A DNA stretch of 64,000 bases from Stutzerimonas kunmingensis (GTDB taxonomy: Bacteria; Pseudomonadota; Gammaproteobacteria; Pseudomonadales; Pseudomonadaceae): the NCBI RefSeq assembly GCF_002929225.1, contig NZ_PISM01000020.1:310001-374000 (forward strand). The letters run 5' to 3'. Below the pieces are notes generated by a model that did no database searches, was not told the origin of the DNA, and was given only the letters and a program-made list of their open reading frames with translations. The position numbers were made by a program, and so were the translations under genes. Shown here piece by piece: positions 56,423-64,000 of this stretch. How positions within the stretch are numbered: the first letter of the stretch is position 1; every line of letters begins with the position of its first letter.

Positions 56423-57361
56423 TTATGGTTTGGGCGTTGGCTTCACGAAAAGCAGCTCCTGGCCACGGTTAAGCACGACAGGGATGCCTGCTTGATTATG
56501 CTCGTACTCGGGGCCTAAATAGATAAATGCCCAGTCGGGTAACGCTGTCGAGAGACGACGATAAAACGCTGCGTGATCGAAACCCGACAGCGGTTCGGTC
56601 TTCACGCGATGCCAATGGCCGGAAACCGCGCCTTTTTCGTCATATTCCTCCACGACTTTGTGCAGCACGACTCCGCCCAAGCCTCGCAATCGGTATGAGC
56701 TGCCGTCGCCGTCCCGTATGAAAGGCGGCGTATCAACCCGGACCATCTTGGCATCGAACGACTTTGTTGGACGTTCGGAGCTGGATAGGCTGCCACGGAT
56801 CACGCAGGACCAATCCTCACACAACGGCCCATCCACTCGGAGCATTCGGTAGCTTGATTCCGCGCCGAAAACCGCTTTGTCTGACCATTCGTATGGTTTG
56901 GTCCGGTAGTCGGCAGGCAGTGATTCAGCTACGGCTTGCTCGATGATTGCAGTCAGCTTCTGCTGAGCATCCAGCGCGTCGCGGGCGAGGCTTTGAGGCA
57001 TCCAGACCGGCATCCACATGCCGTGCCTTGGCAGGTAGGTTTGGTCGTTGAAAAGCTCAAGCACGAAGAAGGCTGACATTGCAGAGTTCGGTACGCCTGG
57101 CAGCGGCGTGGCGCGTCCTAGCAGATGTTCGCGGAGCAGGAGTGCGTTCAGGGTATCGGCTGTGAGGCCTCCCGAGTTGGGCGTCGCTTCCAATTCGACT
57201 TCTGCGTCCTTCAAGCCCGCTGAGTAGCCGTTGGCTTTCATCACCTGTAGCGCCAGGGAGTCGGAATTTGCCCTGTCCGTTTTCGTCGGCGATACGGCGG
57301 GCGTCCCTGCGCAACCGGCCATAACTAGCCCGCAGGCCATTAGCAAGATGGCTTTATTCAT
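56423..57361 (-). CDS. Hypothetical lipoprotein
   Basis: A 312-aa protein with a lipoprotein signal (MNKAILLMACGLVMAGCAG, lipobox VMAGC). The mature part has LFNDQTYLPRHGMWMPVWMP, a paired-cysteine segment (GPLCEDWSCVIRG) and a C-terminal FIYLGPEYEHNQAGIPVVLN. I recognise no family. It lies just outside the right repeat. Its base composition is less GC-rich than the backbone. Confidence 0.7.
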   Translation of the reverse strand: MNKAILLMACGLVMAGCAGTPAVSPTKTDRANSDSLALQVMKANGYSAGLKDAEVELEATPNSGGLTADTLNALLLREHLLGRATPLPGVPNSAMSAFFVLELFNDQTYLPRHGMWMPVWMPQSLARDALDAQQKLTAIIEQAVAESLPADYRTKPYEWSDKAVFGAESSYRMLRVDGPLCEDWSCVIRGSLSSSERPTKSFDAKMVRVDTPPFIRDGDGSSYRLRGLGGVVLHKVVEEYDEKGAVSGHWHRVKTEPLSGFDHAAFYRRLSTALPDWAFIYLGPEYEHNQAGIPVVLNRGQELLFVKPTPKP

Positions 57362-57523
57362 TTCTCATCCCTAATAGATCGTGGCGTGATCGGAGTGCAG
57401 CACTATCGCTGCCTGAGTGATGTCCAGATGATATCACTGCAAAGGCTTGCGTGAAGGGTTCTGAGGCTCTTGCTTCTTCGCTTACGTGGGTAATTATCTG
57501 CTCGGACTTAAGAGGGATAAAAC

Positions 57524-57733
57524 GTGCAAGAGTTTTCATCAAAGTTACGAGAGCTATTGGTAATGGCTGAGCAAGCGCCCGGCTTCTATGAGGTCGAGAT
57601 TACTTTCTCCATCCGTTTGCAAGAGGGCAGCGAAAGTTATTATCTACGTTTAATGTCGGATGCAGACAAGGTGGCTCTGCCTGGCTCGGCGCCATCGCCC
57701 GGCAGTGCGGAAAAAATAGCGGGCTGGTTTTAG
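57524..57733 (+). CDS. Small hypothetical protein
   Basis: A 69-aa soluble protein (MQEFSSKLRELLVMAEQAPG, then FYEVEITFSIRLQEGSESYY) starting at GTG after AGAGGGATAAAAC. It ends 10 bp before the next ORF, with which it probably forms a pair. No known family. Confidence 0.5.
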   Translation: MQEFSSKLRELLVMAEQAPGFYEVEITFSIRLQEGSESYYLRLMSDADKVALPGSAPSPGSAEKIAGWF

Positions 57734-57743
57734 GAGTTTTTAG

Positions 57744-58073
57744 ATGCTTGGATTTTTTCGAAGGCTGCTTAGCGCGCGGCAAACAAACGATGGGTATATC
57801 ACTATCATCTACCCGGTTAAAAACGAAGGGGTGGTTATTAATGACACGCTCTCTGCTGCGTTTTACGACAGCCTACAGTGCAATGTAGTTTCCGCTGGCT
57901 CCGCTGTGGATTCGGCCTCTTGCATAGAAGTTAATGGCTGGAGCTTTGTGGATGTAAATTGTCAATTTGATGCTCAGCCGACGTTTTGCATTAATCCGGC
58001 TACTGGGTTGCCGATGGTTGATGATTTTGTTGACGTGGGCGGCAATGTTTTCGGCTTTTCCTCCGATTTATAG
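57744..58073 (+). CDS. Small hypothetical protein
   Basis: A 109-aa protein from low-GC DNA (MLGFFRRLLSARQTNDGYIT, then IIYPVKNEGVVINDTLSAAF), beta-rich, with three cysteines. AGGAG lies 6 nt before the ATG, which overlaps the tail of the upstream gene region. No family recognised. The low GC marks recent transfer. Confidence 0.5.
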   Translation: MLGFFRRLLSARQTNDGYITIIYPVKNEGVVINDTLSAAFYDSLQCNVVSAGSAVDSASCIEVNGWSFVDVNCQFDAQPTFCINPATGLPMVDDFVDVGGNVFGFSSDL

Positions 58074-58163
58074 TGCGATTGCGGACGGTTTAGAGTGGTC
58101 GCGATTTGTGTTGTTTTCTAGCTGTGGATTGCATGGGCGCTCTAGTTGAGCTCGTCGATTCTT

Positions 58164-58733
58164 CTAGTACGTTATGCAATCTGTGCAAGGCTCGTCGCAA
58201 TCACAGCTGAAGTTGTCAGCTACCATGATGTCTTCCCATTTCAAACGCTTGCGCTCACGCTTACAGTGATCCCCTATTAGCCTCATTTGAGGAATTGAAT
58301 TTAGGGCCTCAGAGATTTTCGAGACATGCTGGCAAAGCTTTCGCACCTTTTCGAATGCGTCCTCTGCATCTTTGATCGCCCTGGACTCTGCAGCTGAGCA
58401 TTTTTTAAATTTGCTGGCGGGAATTCTTAGTAGCCCCTCGCTTCGAATTCCTTCCGAGTAGCACTGGTCTCCGTACCGTCCTTTGTAGGCGAACCACTCC
58501 ACGTATGCGCCGCTTACTGTGTCTTTAATGCGAACATCGTGAACCCAAGCGCCCCCTTTTTTTATATTCTTCTGATATTCCTCGCGCGCCTTTCGGTACG
58601 TATATTGAATATTTGAGGCTTCCTCCCTTGCGAGCGCCGCCAACGAATCACGCACATCGCGCAGATAAGGAAAGTCTCTTTCTATCAGCTTGGGCAGTTC
58701 ACGCCCAAGCTGACTTTCCCGGTTATCTGCCAT
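58164..58733 (-). CDS. Hypothetical protein with cysteine-rich C-terminus
   Basis: A 189-aa protein with a helical N-terminal part (LGRELPKLIERDFPYLRDVR, then DSLAALAREEAS), a central region with DVRIKDTVSGAYVEWFAYKG, and a C-terminus ending FSCDCDEPCTDCITY (CxCxxxCxxC), which looks like a metal site. It overlaps the upstream gene by 11 bp. Codon use is AT-rich. Function unknown. Confidence 0.65.
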   Translation of the reverse strand: MADNRESQLGRELPKLIERDFPYLRDVRDSLAALAREEASNIQYTYRKAREEYQKNIKKGGAWVHDVRIKDTVSGAYVEWFAYKGRYGDQCYSEGIRSEGLLRIPASKFKKCSAAESRAIKDAEDAFEKVRKLCQHVSKISEALNSIPQMRLIGDHCKRERKRLKWEDIMVADNFSCDCDEPCTDCITY

Positions 58734-59115
58734 GGCTAGAACTTGCTGAATCGTTAAAACTTAAAATAGCGTTGATGGCCGCATCTATGATTCTTAGTTG
58801 CTCACGCAGTGGCTGCATCTGCTCTTCTACATCCAGAAAAATCTCTACCTCTTCGTCGCTCATGTTGAAGCAAAATTCGCACATCAACGCCTCGATTGGC
58901 GAGGTAGCCAACTCGATTACCAATTCGTTTTCGGAGTTTTTTGGCAGCCACGTTACAAACGACTGGCCATCAAGTACTGCCAACACAGGGCGGATCTCCT
59001 TGTAACTGGAATTGTTGATCATGTAAGCGTCACGGAGTTCAGATACCTCCTGCAGGATTTTGTGCTTTGCACCTTCCAGGCATTCTAAGTCGATTTGGAA
59101 GAAGTTCTTGGTCAT
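58723..59115 (-). CDS. Hypothetical acidic protein
   Basis: A 130-aa acidic protein (FFQIDLECLEGAKHKILQEV, SFVTWLPKNSENELVIELAT, DEEVEIFLDVEEQMQPLREQ). The last part is probably a coiled coil. It is the first gene of an AT-rich two-gene operon. Small acidic protein plus larger basic partner would fit an immunity/effector or toxin/antitoxin pair, but no known motif supports this. Confidence 0.6.
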   Translation of the reverse strand: MTKNFFQIDLECLEGAKHKILQEVSELRDAYMINNSSYKEIRPVLAVLDGQSFVTWLPKNSENELVIELATSPIEALMCEFCFNMSDEEVEIFLDVEEQMQPLREQLRIIDAAINAILSFNDSASSSHGR

Positions 59116-59657
59116 GGATATATCCCTGTGTGTTGGTTGTGTGGGGATTATCCGGTTTCCCTGCAGCTAATGGTTCTCGCAAAATGCAAAAAAAAATGAA
59201 AAACTCTTGAAATGGCGCGCTGTTAGCGCCGGTTTTTTATGACGGGAGTGTGAATTGGTATCGGCGGGGCTATTTTTCGCTTGGTTTTTTAAACTTGCGG
59301 AAAGAGGTATTGATACTTTTATGCGTGTTGAAAAAAGAAGAAGCCCGCGTCGTACCTCACGATGCGGGCTTTTTTAATAAGCGGGATGCGAACCCCCGAG
59401 ATGGAGGCAGTGCCGAAGCACAAATCTCGTGGTTCGCTGCCGGTGTTTACGGGCCACCGCCGGCTGGGCCGCCCCGGTATCACTCCCAGAGCAGAGCTGC
59501 AAAACTTACAAAGGATATTCACACAGTCGCCACGACTAGCAAGACCGAATACTGGCTCGGCCGCAGACGAGCGGTTAAGGTTCGTCACCCGATCAAGCTA
59601 ACTCGTGGGGGTTGAGCATTCACGCTCTCCCTTGGGGCGCTACAAGGAACTACGCAC
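59116..59657. other. Gene-free interval before the restriction operon
   Basis: A 542-bp stretch without a convincing gene. It begins AT-rich (runs of A and T at 59180-59290), then holds a bidirectional terminator at 59341-59375 and, next to it on the minus strand, GGGGGTTCGCATCCC, which looks like a decayed tRNA T arm. Down to hsdM I see no promoter that stands out. Confidence 0.55.
59341..59375 (+). terminator. Terminator next to a tRNA-like scrap
   Basis: AAGCCCGC (59341-59348) and GCGGGCTT (59364-59371) form an 8-bp stem followed by six Ts; the opposite strand also ends in Ts, so it can work both ways. Confidence 0.75.
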
Positions 59658-61577
59658 GTGCATCAACAGACCCTGGCTCCCTTTATCTGGAACATCGCGG
59701 ACCTGCTGCTAGGGGCCTTTCGTCCCTCCGAGTACGGCCGCATCATCCTGCCGTTCACCGTGCTTCGTCGTCTGGAGTGTGTGCTGGAGCCCACCCGTGA
59801 CAAGGTCCGCAGCCAGTACGAGGCGATGAAGGCCAGCGGCGTGGACATGGACTTGATCCTGCCGACCACTGCTGGCGCCACCTTCTACAACGTCTCGCAG
59901 TTTTCCCTGGCCAGTGTCGGCTCCACCAGTACCCGTGCCAACCTGGAAGACTACATCGCCAAATTCTCTGCCAACGCCCGCCAGGTGTTCGACCACTTTG
60001 CCTTCGACCGCTGGCTGGAGAAGCTGGAGAAGGCCAATCTGCTGTATCTGGTTGCGCAGAAGTTTGCAGCGGTCGACCTGCACCCAGACAAGATCAGCAA
60101 CCATGAAATGGGGCTAGTATTCGAGCATTTGATCCGCAAGTTTGCCGAATCATCCAACGACGATGCCGGGCAGTACTTTACCCCGCGCGACGTGGTGCGC
60201 CTGGCTACCACCCTGGTGTTCGCGCCGGATCATCAGGCCCTCAATGGTGATGGTGTGGTGCGTACCGTTTACGACTGCGCGGCTGGTACGGGCGGCTTCC
60301 TGTCTTCGGCCATCGAGCAGGTTTACGAGTGGAACCCCAATGCCCGCCTGGTGCCCTACGCCCAGGAGCTGAACCCGGAAACCTACGCCATCTCGGTGGC
60401 GGACAAGCTGATCCAGGGCTACGACACCCGTAACATCAAGCTCGGCAACACCCTGTCCGACGATCACCTGCCCCATGAGCAGTTCGACTACTGCCTGGCC
60501 AACCCGCCGTTCGGTGTGAAGTGGGAGAACGTTCAGAAGCAGGTACAGGGCGAGCACAGTCAGCAAGGCTTCGCTGGCCGCTTCGGTGCTGGCCTGCCGC
60601 GCGTGGGCGATGGTTCGCTGCTGTTCCTTATGCACCTGCTGTCCAAGCGCAAGCCCGTCGAACTGGGTGGCAGCCGCATCGGCATCGTGCTCTCCGGCTC
60701 GCCGCTTTTCAACGGCGGAGCCGGCTCGGGCGAGTCGGAGATCCGCCGTTGGATTCTGGAAAACGACTGGCTGGAAGCGATCATCGCCCTGCCCAACGAC
60801 CTGTTCTACAACACCGGCATCGGCACCTATATCTGGGTGCTGTCCAACCACACGGACGCGCTGCGCAAGGGCAAGGTGCAGCTGATCGATGCCAGCGCCC
60901 TGCACGCACCGATGCGAAAAAGCCTCGGTAGCAAGCGCAAGTACCTGTCGGACGAGCAGATCGCCGAGATCGCCAAGCTGCATGAGGCGTTCGAGGACGG
61001 GCCGAACTCGAAGATCTTTGCCACCACCGACTTTGGCTACCGGCGCATCACCGTCGAACGTCCGCTGCGTCTGCGTTTCTCCGTTACCCCGGATAAGCTC
61101 GCCGCCTACCAGAACACCAAGGGTTCCGATCAGGCCGAGGCTTTTGCCGCTGTGCAGGGCGAGTTCGACAACCTGCCGGCCTTCCTCAAGGCCGCCGGCA
61201 TCAAGAAGCTTGGCAAGGGCGCGCTTAAAGCCGCACTGGCCTGCTTTGGCGAGCGCGATGCCAATGCCCAGCCGGTGCTGGACGACAAGGGCAACCAACA
61301 GGCCGACGCCGACCTGCGCGAGTTCGAGAACGTACCGCTTAAGGAAAGCATCGACGACTACTTCGCCCGCGAAGTGCTGCCCCATGTGCCGGATGCCTGG
61401 ATCGACAAAGGAAAGACGGATTCGAAGGACGGCCAGGTCGGCATCGTCGGCTACGAGATCAACTTCAACCGCTACTTCTACGTCTACCAGCCGCCGCGCC
61501 CGCTGGCTGAGATCGATGCCGATCTCAAGGCGGTGGAAGCCGAGATCGCTGCGCTGCTGGGCGAGGTCACGGCATGA
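59658..61577 (+). CDS. hsdM: Type I restriction-modification methyltransferase subunit
   Basis: Adenine-N6 methyltransferase subunit of a type I system. The 639-aa protein has an HsdM N-terminal helical domain (TLAPFIWNIADLLLGAFRPS), the AdoMet motif I DCAAGTGGFL at about residue 206 and motif IV NPPFG at about 284. It is longer than many HsdM proteins, with a C-terminal extension (about 480-639) for complex assembly. GTG start after AAGGA. The stop overlaps hsdS by 4 bp. Confidence 0.94.
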   Translation: MHQQTLAPFIWNIADLLLGAFRPSEYGRIILPFTVLRRLECVLEPTRDKVRSQYEAMKASGVDMDLILPTTAGATFYNVSQFSLASVGSTSTRANLEDYIAKFSANARQVFDHFAFDRWLEKLEKANLLYLVAQKFAAVDLHPDKISNHEMGLVFEHLIRKFAESSNDDAGQYFTPRDVVRLATTLVFAPDHQALNGDGVVRTVYDCAAGTGGFLSSAIEQVYEWNPNARLVPYAQELNPETYAISVADKLIQGYDTRNIKLGNTLSDDHLPHEQFDYCLANPPFGVKWENVQKQVQGEHSQQGFAGRFGAGLPRVGDGSLLFLMHLLSKRKPVELGGSRIGIVLSGSPLFNGGAGSGESEIRRWILENDWLEAIIALPNDLFYNTGIGTYIWVLSNHTDALRKGKVQLIDASALHAPMRKSLGSKRKYLSDEQIAEIAKLHEAFEDGPNSKIFATTDFGYRRITVERPLRLRFSVTPDKLAAYQNTKGSDQAEAFAAVQGEFDNLPAFLKAAGIKKLGKGALKAALACFGERDANAQPVLDDKGNQQADADLREFENVPLKESIDDYFAREVLPHVPDAWIDKGKTDSKDGQVGIVGYEINFNRYFYVYQPPRPLAEIDADLKAVEAEIAALLGEVTA

Positions 61578-62869
61578 GCCATTACAAGCCCTATCTTGTC
61601 TATAAAGACTCCGGGGTGGAGTGGTTGGGGCGGCTGCCGAAGCATTGGAGCATCGTGCCGCTTAAATGGTGCTTTGAGTGCCTGGATGGCAAGCGTGTGC
61701 CGCTCAACTCTGAGCAGCGGGCTGACATCAAAGGCGAGGTTCCATATTGGGGTTCAGGTGGTGTGGTCGATTACATCGAGAAATTTATCTTCGATGAGCC
61801 ATTGGTGCTGCTTGGTGAAGATGGTGCGCCATTCTTTGACAGGGATAGGCCGGTTGCTTATGCCATCCAAGGAAAATCTTGGATCAACAACCACATCCAC
61901 GTCTTGCGTCCACTGACGGACTACCCAATTACGTGGTTCGTGCATGCATTGAATTGCGTTGAGTACCGTCACTACATCGATGGCTCAACTCGCGACAAGC
62001 TGACTCAAGACGACATGAAGAGCATCGTGCTTGTCATTCCAGAGTCATCTGATGAGGCGAGAAAAGCGGTTGCTCACCTCGACCACGAAACCGCCCGCAT
62101 CGACGCGCTGATAGAAAAGAAAACCCGCTTTATCGAGCTGCTACGCGAAAAGCGCCAGGCGCTGATCACCCATGCCGTCACCAAGGGCCTCAATCCCAAT
62201 GTGAAGATGAAAGACTCCGGCGTGGAATGGCTGGGGGAGGTGCCGGAGCATTGGGCTGTTAAGCGCCTGAAGTTCATCGCCGCAGTCCAAACCGGCATCG
62301 CCAAGGGAAAAGATAACGCCGAAAAGGACACCGTTGAGATCCCCTATCTGAGGGTGGCCAACGTGCAGGACGGCTATCTGGATCTGGATGAGGTCGCGAC
62401 CATAGAAGTTTCAACTACGGACCTGTCGCGTTATCTGCTGCAGCCCGGAGATGTGCTAATGAACGAAGGGGGAGACTTCGACAAGCTTGGGCGAGGTCAT
62501 GTGTGGCACGGTGAGATAGAGCCATGTATCCACCAGAACCATGTGTTTGCCGTTCGCCCGCATGGTGTCAGCTCTGAGTGGTTGAACACATTCACCGGTT
62601 CAGCTGCTGCCCAGTTCTACTTCATGGGGCGCTCTAAACAGAGCACAAACCTAGCCTCTATCTCCTCTAGCAACCTGATGGAGCTCGCCGTTCCGCTTCC
62701 CGACAAAGAGGAGCAGCGCCTCATCCTGAATGGATTGCATCGCCAAGCCGCTCAGGTGGGTGCCTTGCTGGCGCAGACAGAACGCAGCATCGAACTCCTC
62801 AAAGAGCGCCGCTCCGCCCTGATCACCGCCGCCGTCACCGGCCAGATCGATCTGCGGGAGGCGGTATGA
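61574..62869 (+). CDS. hsdS: Type I restriction-modification specificity subunit
   Basis: DNA-recognition subunit with two target-recognition domains. The 431-aa protein is internally repeated: DSGVEWLGRLPKHW near residue 12 and DSGVEWLGEVPEHW near 213 open the two halves, and each half ends in a conserved helical spacer (ARIDALIEKKTRFIELLREK; LAQTERSIELLKERRSALIT). Each half reads one part of a bipartite target. Overlaps hsdM and the next gene by 4 bp each. Confidence 0.93.
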   Translation: MSHYKPYLVYKDSGVEWLGRLPKHWSIVPLKWCFECLDGKRVPLNSEQRADIKGEVPYWGSGGVVDYIEKFIFDEPLVLLGEDGAPFFDRDRPVAYAIQGKSWINNHIHVLRPLTDYPITWFVHALNCVEYRHYIDGSTRDKLTQDDMKSIVLVIPESSDEARKAVAHLDHETARIDALIEKKTRFIELLREKRQALITHAVTKGLNPNVKMKDSGVEWLGEVPEHWAVKRLKFIAAVQTGIAKGKDNAEKDTVEIPYLRVANVQDGYLDLDEVATIEVSTTDLSRYLLQPGDVLMNEGGDFDKLGRGHVWHGEIEPCIHQNHVFAVRPHGVSSEWLNTFTGSAAAQFYFMGRSKQSTNLASISSSNLMELAVPLPDKEEQRLILNGLHRQAAQVGALLAQTERSIELLKERRSALITAAVTGQIDLREAV

Positions 62870-63810
62870 GCCAGGGCCGCAGCCTGCGTCTGTTTCTGGT
62901 GGACGGCACGCCCAATGGCCTGCTCACCGCCGAGATCATGAACTGGACGGGGCATGTGCTGACCGGCCCGCGTTCCAAGCTGGCTGAACTGGTGCAGCGC
63001 TCCGAGTGCGCACGTACCGGCGTGTACTTTCTGGTCGGTCCTGACCCGGACAACAGCCTGCGCTCGAAGGTGTATATCGGCGAATCGGACGATGTGGCCA
63101 AGCGCCTGAAGAGCCACAATCGCCCGGAGGATGCTGGCGGCAAAGATTTCTGGGAGCGCGTGTGCCTGGTCACCAGCAAGGACCAGAACCTGACGAAGGC
63201 CCATGTGAAGTATCTGGAAAGCCTGCTGATCGGCATCGCTGGCAATCTTGGCCGCTGCGAGCTGGTCAACGGCACCGCGCATGAGTACGTCAGCCTGCCC
63301 GAATCCGACCGCGCCGATATGGCCTTCTTTTTGGAGCAGATCCGCACCGTACTTCCGGTGCTGGGTTTCGACTTTCTGCGCGAGCTGACCAAACCTTCCG
63401 CGCCGGCTGCCGCCAGCACAGTGGCGCCGGTCAGCCGTTCCCCGCGCTTTATCCTGGAGCTCGCGCGCGCTCGTCTAAGCGCCCAGGGCCAGGAAATCGA
63501 CGGTGAGTTCTTTGTGCTCAAAGGCTCCAAAGCCCGCGCCGAATGGGTGGGCACCGAGCGCGGCTATCAGGGCCTGTTCAAGCAACTGGTCGACGAAGGC
63601 TTGCTAGTCGCTGATGGCGGCGAGCACCTCACTTTCAGCGACGACTACGCCTTCAGCAGCCCCAGTGCGGCGGCGGCCGTAGTCTGTGGCCGTGCCGCGA
63701 ATGGGCGTACATCCTGGATGGTCGAGGGTAGCGGACAGACCTACGCTGCCTGGCAGGATCAGCAATTGAATACCCCAGCGCTTCCGGAGGACGAAGGAAC
63801 CCGTGAATGA
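62866..63810 (+). CDS. GIY-YIG nuclease domain protein with DUF4357
   Basis: A 314-aa protein in the type I operon. A GIY-YIG domain spans about 48-140: TGVYFLVG, KVYIGESDDVAKRLKSH (the YIG and the following Arg) and a late Glu-containing helix. The C-terminal part (EFFVLKGSKARAEWVGTERG, YQGLFKQLVDEGLL) fits DUF4357. Such proteins occur as accessory genes in type I operons; they may be extra endonucleases. It is coupled by 4-bp and 8-bp overlaps to its neighbours. Confidence 0.82.
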   Translation: MSQGRSLRLFLVDGTPNGLLTAEIMNWTGHVLTGPRSKLAELVQRSECARTGVYFLVGPDPDNSLRSKVYIGESDDVAKRLKSHNRPEDAGGKDFWERVCLVTSKDQNLTKAHVKYLESLLIGIAGNLGRCELVNGTAHEYVSLPESDRADMAFFLEQIRTVLPVLGFDFLRELTKPSAPAAASTVAPVSRSPRFILELARARLSAQGQEIDGEFFVLKGSKARAEWVGTERGYQGLFKQLVDEGLLVADGGEHLTFSDDYAFSSPSAAAAVVCGRAANGRTSWMVEGSGQTYAAWQDQQLNTPALPEDEGTRE

Positions 63811-64000
63811 AGCCAGCCTGCAACAGTATCTGCTTGAGCATTTCCCCAAGGAAAATGCCGCCTGCGAATGGAAGGAGTTCAAGAACCTGCGCCATGCCCT
63901 TATGGGGGCGGAAGGCAAGGATGTAATCAGTTACCTGTCGGCCATCGCCAATATGGAGGGTGGACACCTGGTGATTGGAGTCGAGGACGCCACGCTGCGC
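63803..64000 (+). CDS. AlbA_2 (Schlafen-like) domain protein, partial
   Basis: The first 66 codons of a gene that runs off the window. MNEASLQQYLLEHFPKENAA, then CEWKEFKNLRHAL and ISYLSAIANMEGGHLVIGV, match the N-terminus of AlbA_2/divergent AAA-4 putative DNA-binding proteins. GTG start after GAAGGAACCC, overlapping the GIY-YIG gene by 8 bp. An hsdR gene is expected further downstream, outside the window. Confidence 0.8.
   Translation, partial: MNEASLQQYLLEHFPKENAACEWKEFKNLRHALMGAEGKDVISYLSAIANMEGGHLVIGVEDATLR

Noticed and set aside
57524..58073. Calling the two small genes a named toxin-antitoxin pair
   Set aside because: Size and spacing would fit, but neither protein shows a known toxin or antitoxin motif.

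Overview
The window reads as chromosomal DNA of a high-GC, halotolerant gammaproteobacterium, most likely Stutzerimonas (Pseudomonas stutzeri group). The evidence is a complete ectoine/5-hydroxyectoine operon with its dedicated aspartokinase, and a backbone (zwf-hexR, LysR-pyruvate carboxylase, aspA-LysR, purEK) whose content and partial order match the end of the Pseudomonas aeruginosa map. No complete tRNA, rRNA, CRISPR array, transposase or integrase gene was found.

Layout. 0.1-5.5 kb: ectABCD-ask on the minus strand, with a terminator at the end and a long leader full of GAAGTT hexamers. 5.5-8.3 kb: divergent zwf and hexR around a HexR-type operator. 8.2-15.8 kb: divergent LysR regulator and two-subunit pyruvate carboxylase, then a bicarbonate transporter, its P-II-like partner, glutaminase and beta-carbonic anhydrase. 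This groups bicarbonate uptake and production with a bicarbonate-using enzyme. 15.9-24.2 kb: a solute-binding protein, asparaginase, alanine/glycine symporter, regulators and aspartase, which with glutaminase form an amide/amino-acid catabolic group. 24.3-29.1 kb: an adenylation-carrier-thioesterase protein beside a 3-dehydroshikimate dehydratase fusion. 29.3-36.3 kb: sensor kinase, purEK, small envelope proteins, a UDG-like protein and ldhA. 36.4-44.3 kb: a PLP-flavoured cassette with two MocR regulators, a frameshifted pyridoxal kinase and two aminotransferases. 44.5-48.3 kb: small hypotheticals, a LysR regulator and an MFS exporter.

48.3-64.0 kb is accessory. A 7.7-kb segment lies between two 43-bp direct repeats, each made of a tRNA terminator plus a fragment of what looks like tRNA-Thr. 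Inside are a WYL-domain regulator, an unrecognised 442-aa protein, a divergent 54-aa protein, and an overlapping trio: Sel1 repeats, an inositol-monophosphatase/ADP-ribosylglycohydrolase fusion, and an unknown 212-aa protein. An opposing pair encodes a PD-(D/E)XK-like nuclease and an unknown partner. Three promoter regions in this segment carry the palindrome CGAC-N7-GTCG at nearly the same distance (46, 47 and 46 nt) from the start codon, so the genes appear to form one regulon. This is the best candidate for an undescribed, possibly anti-phage or stress-response, system based on ADP-ribose or phosphonucleotide chemistry. Beyond it lie AT-rich orphan genes and a type I restriction-modification operon (hsdM, hsdS, a GIY-YIG protein, the start of an AlbA_2-like protein) that runs off the window end.
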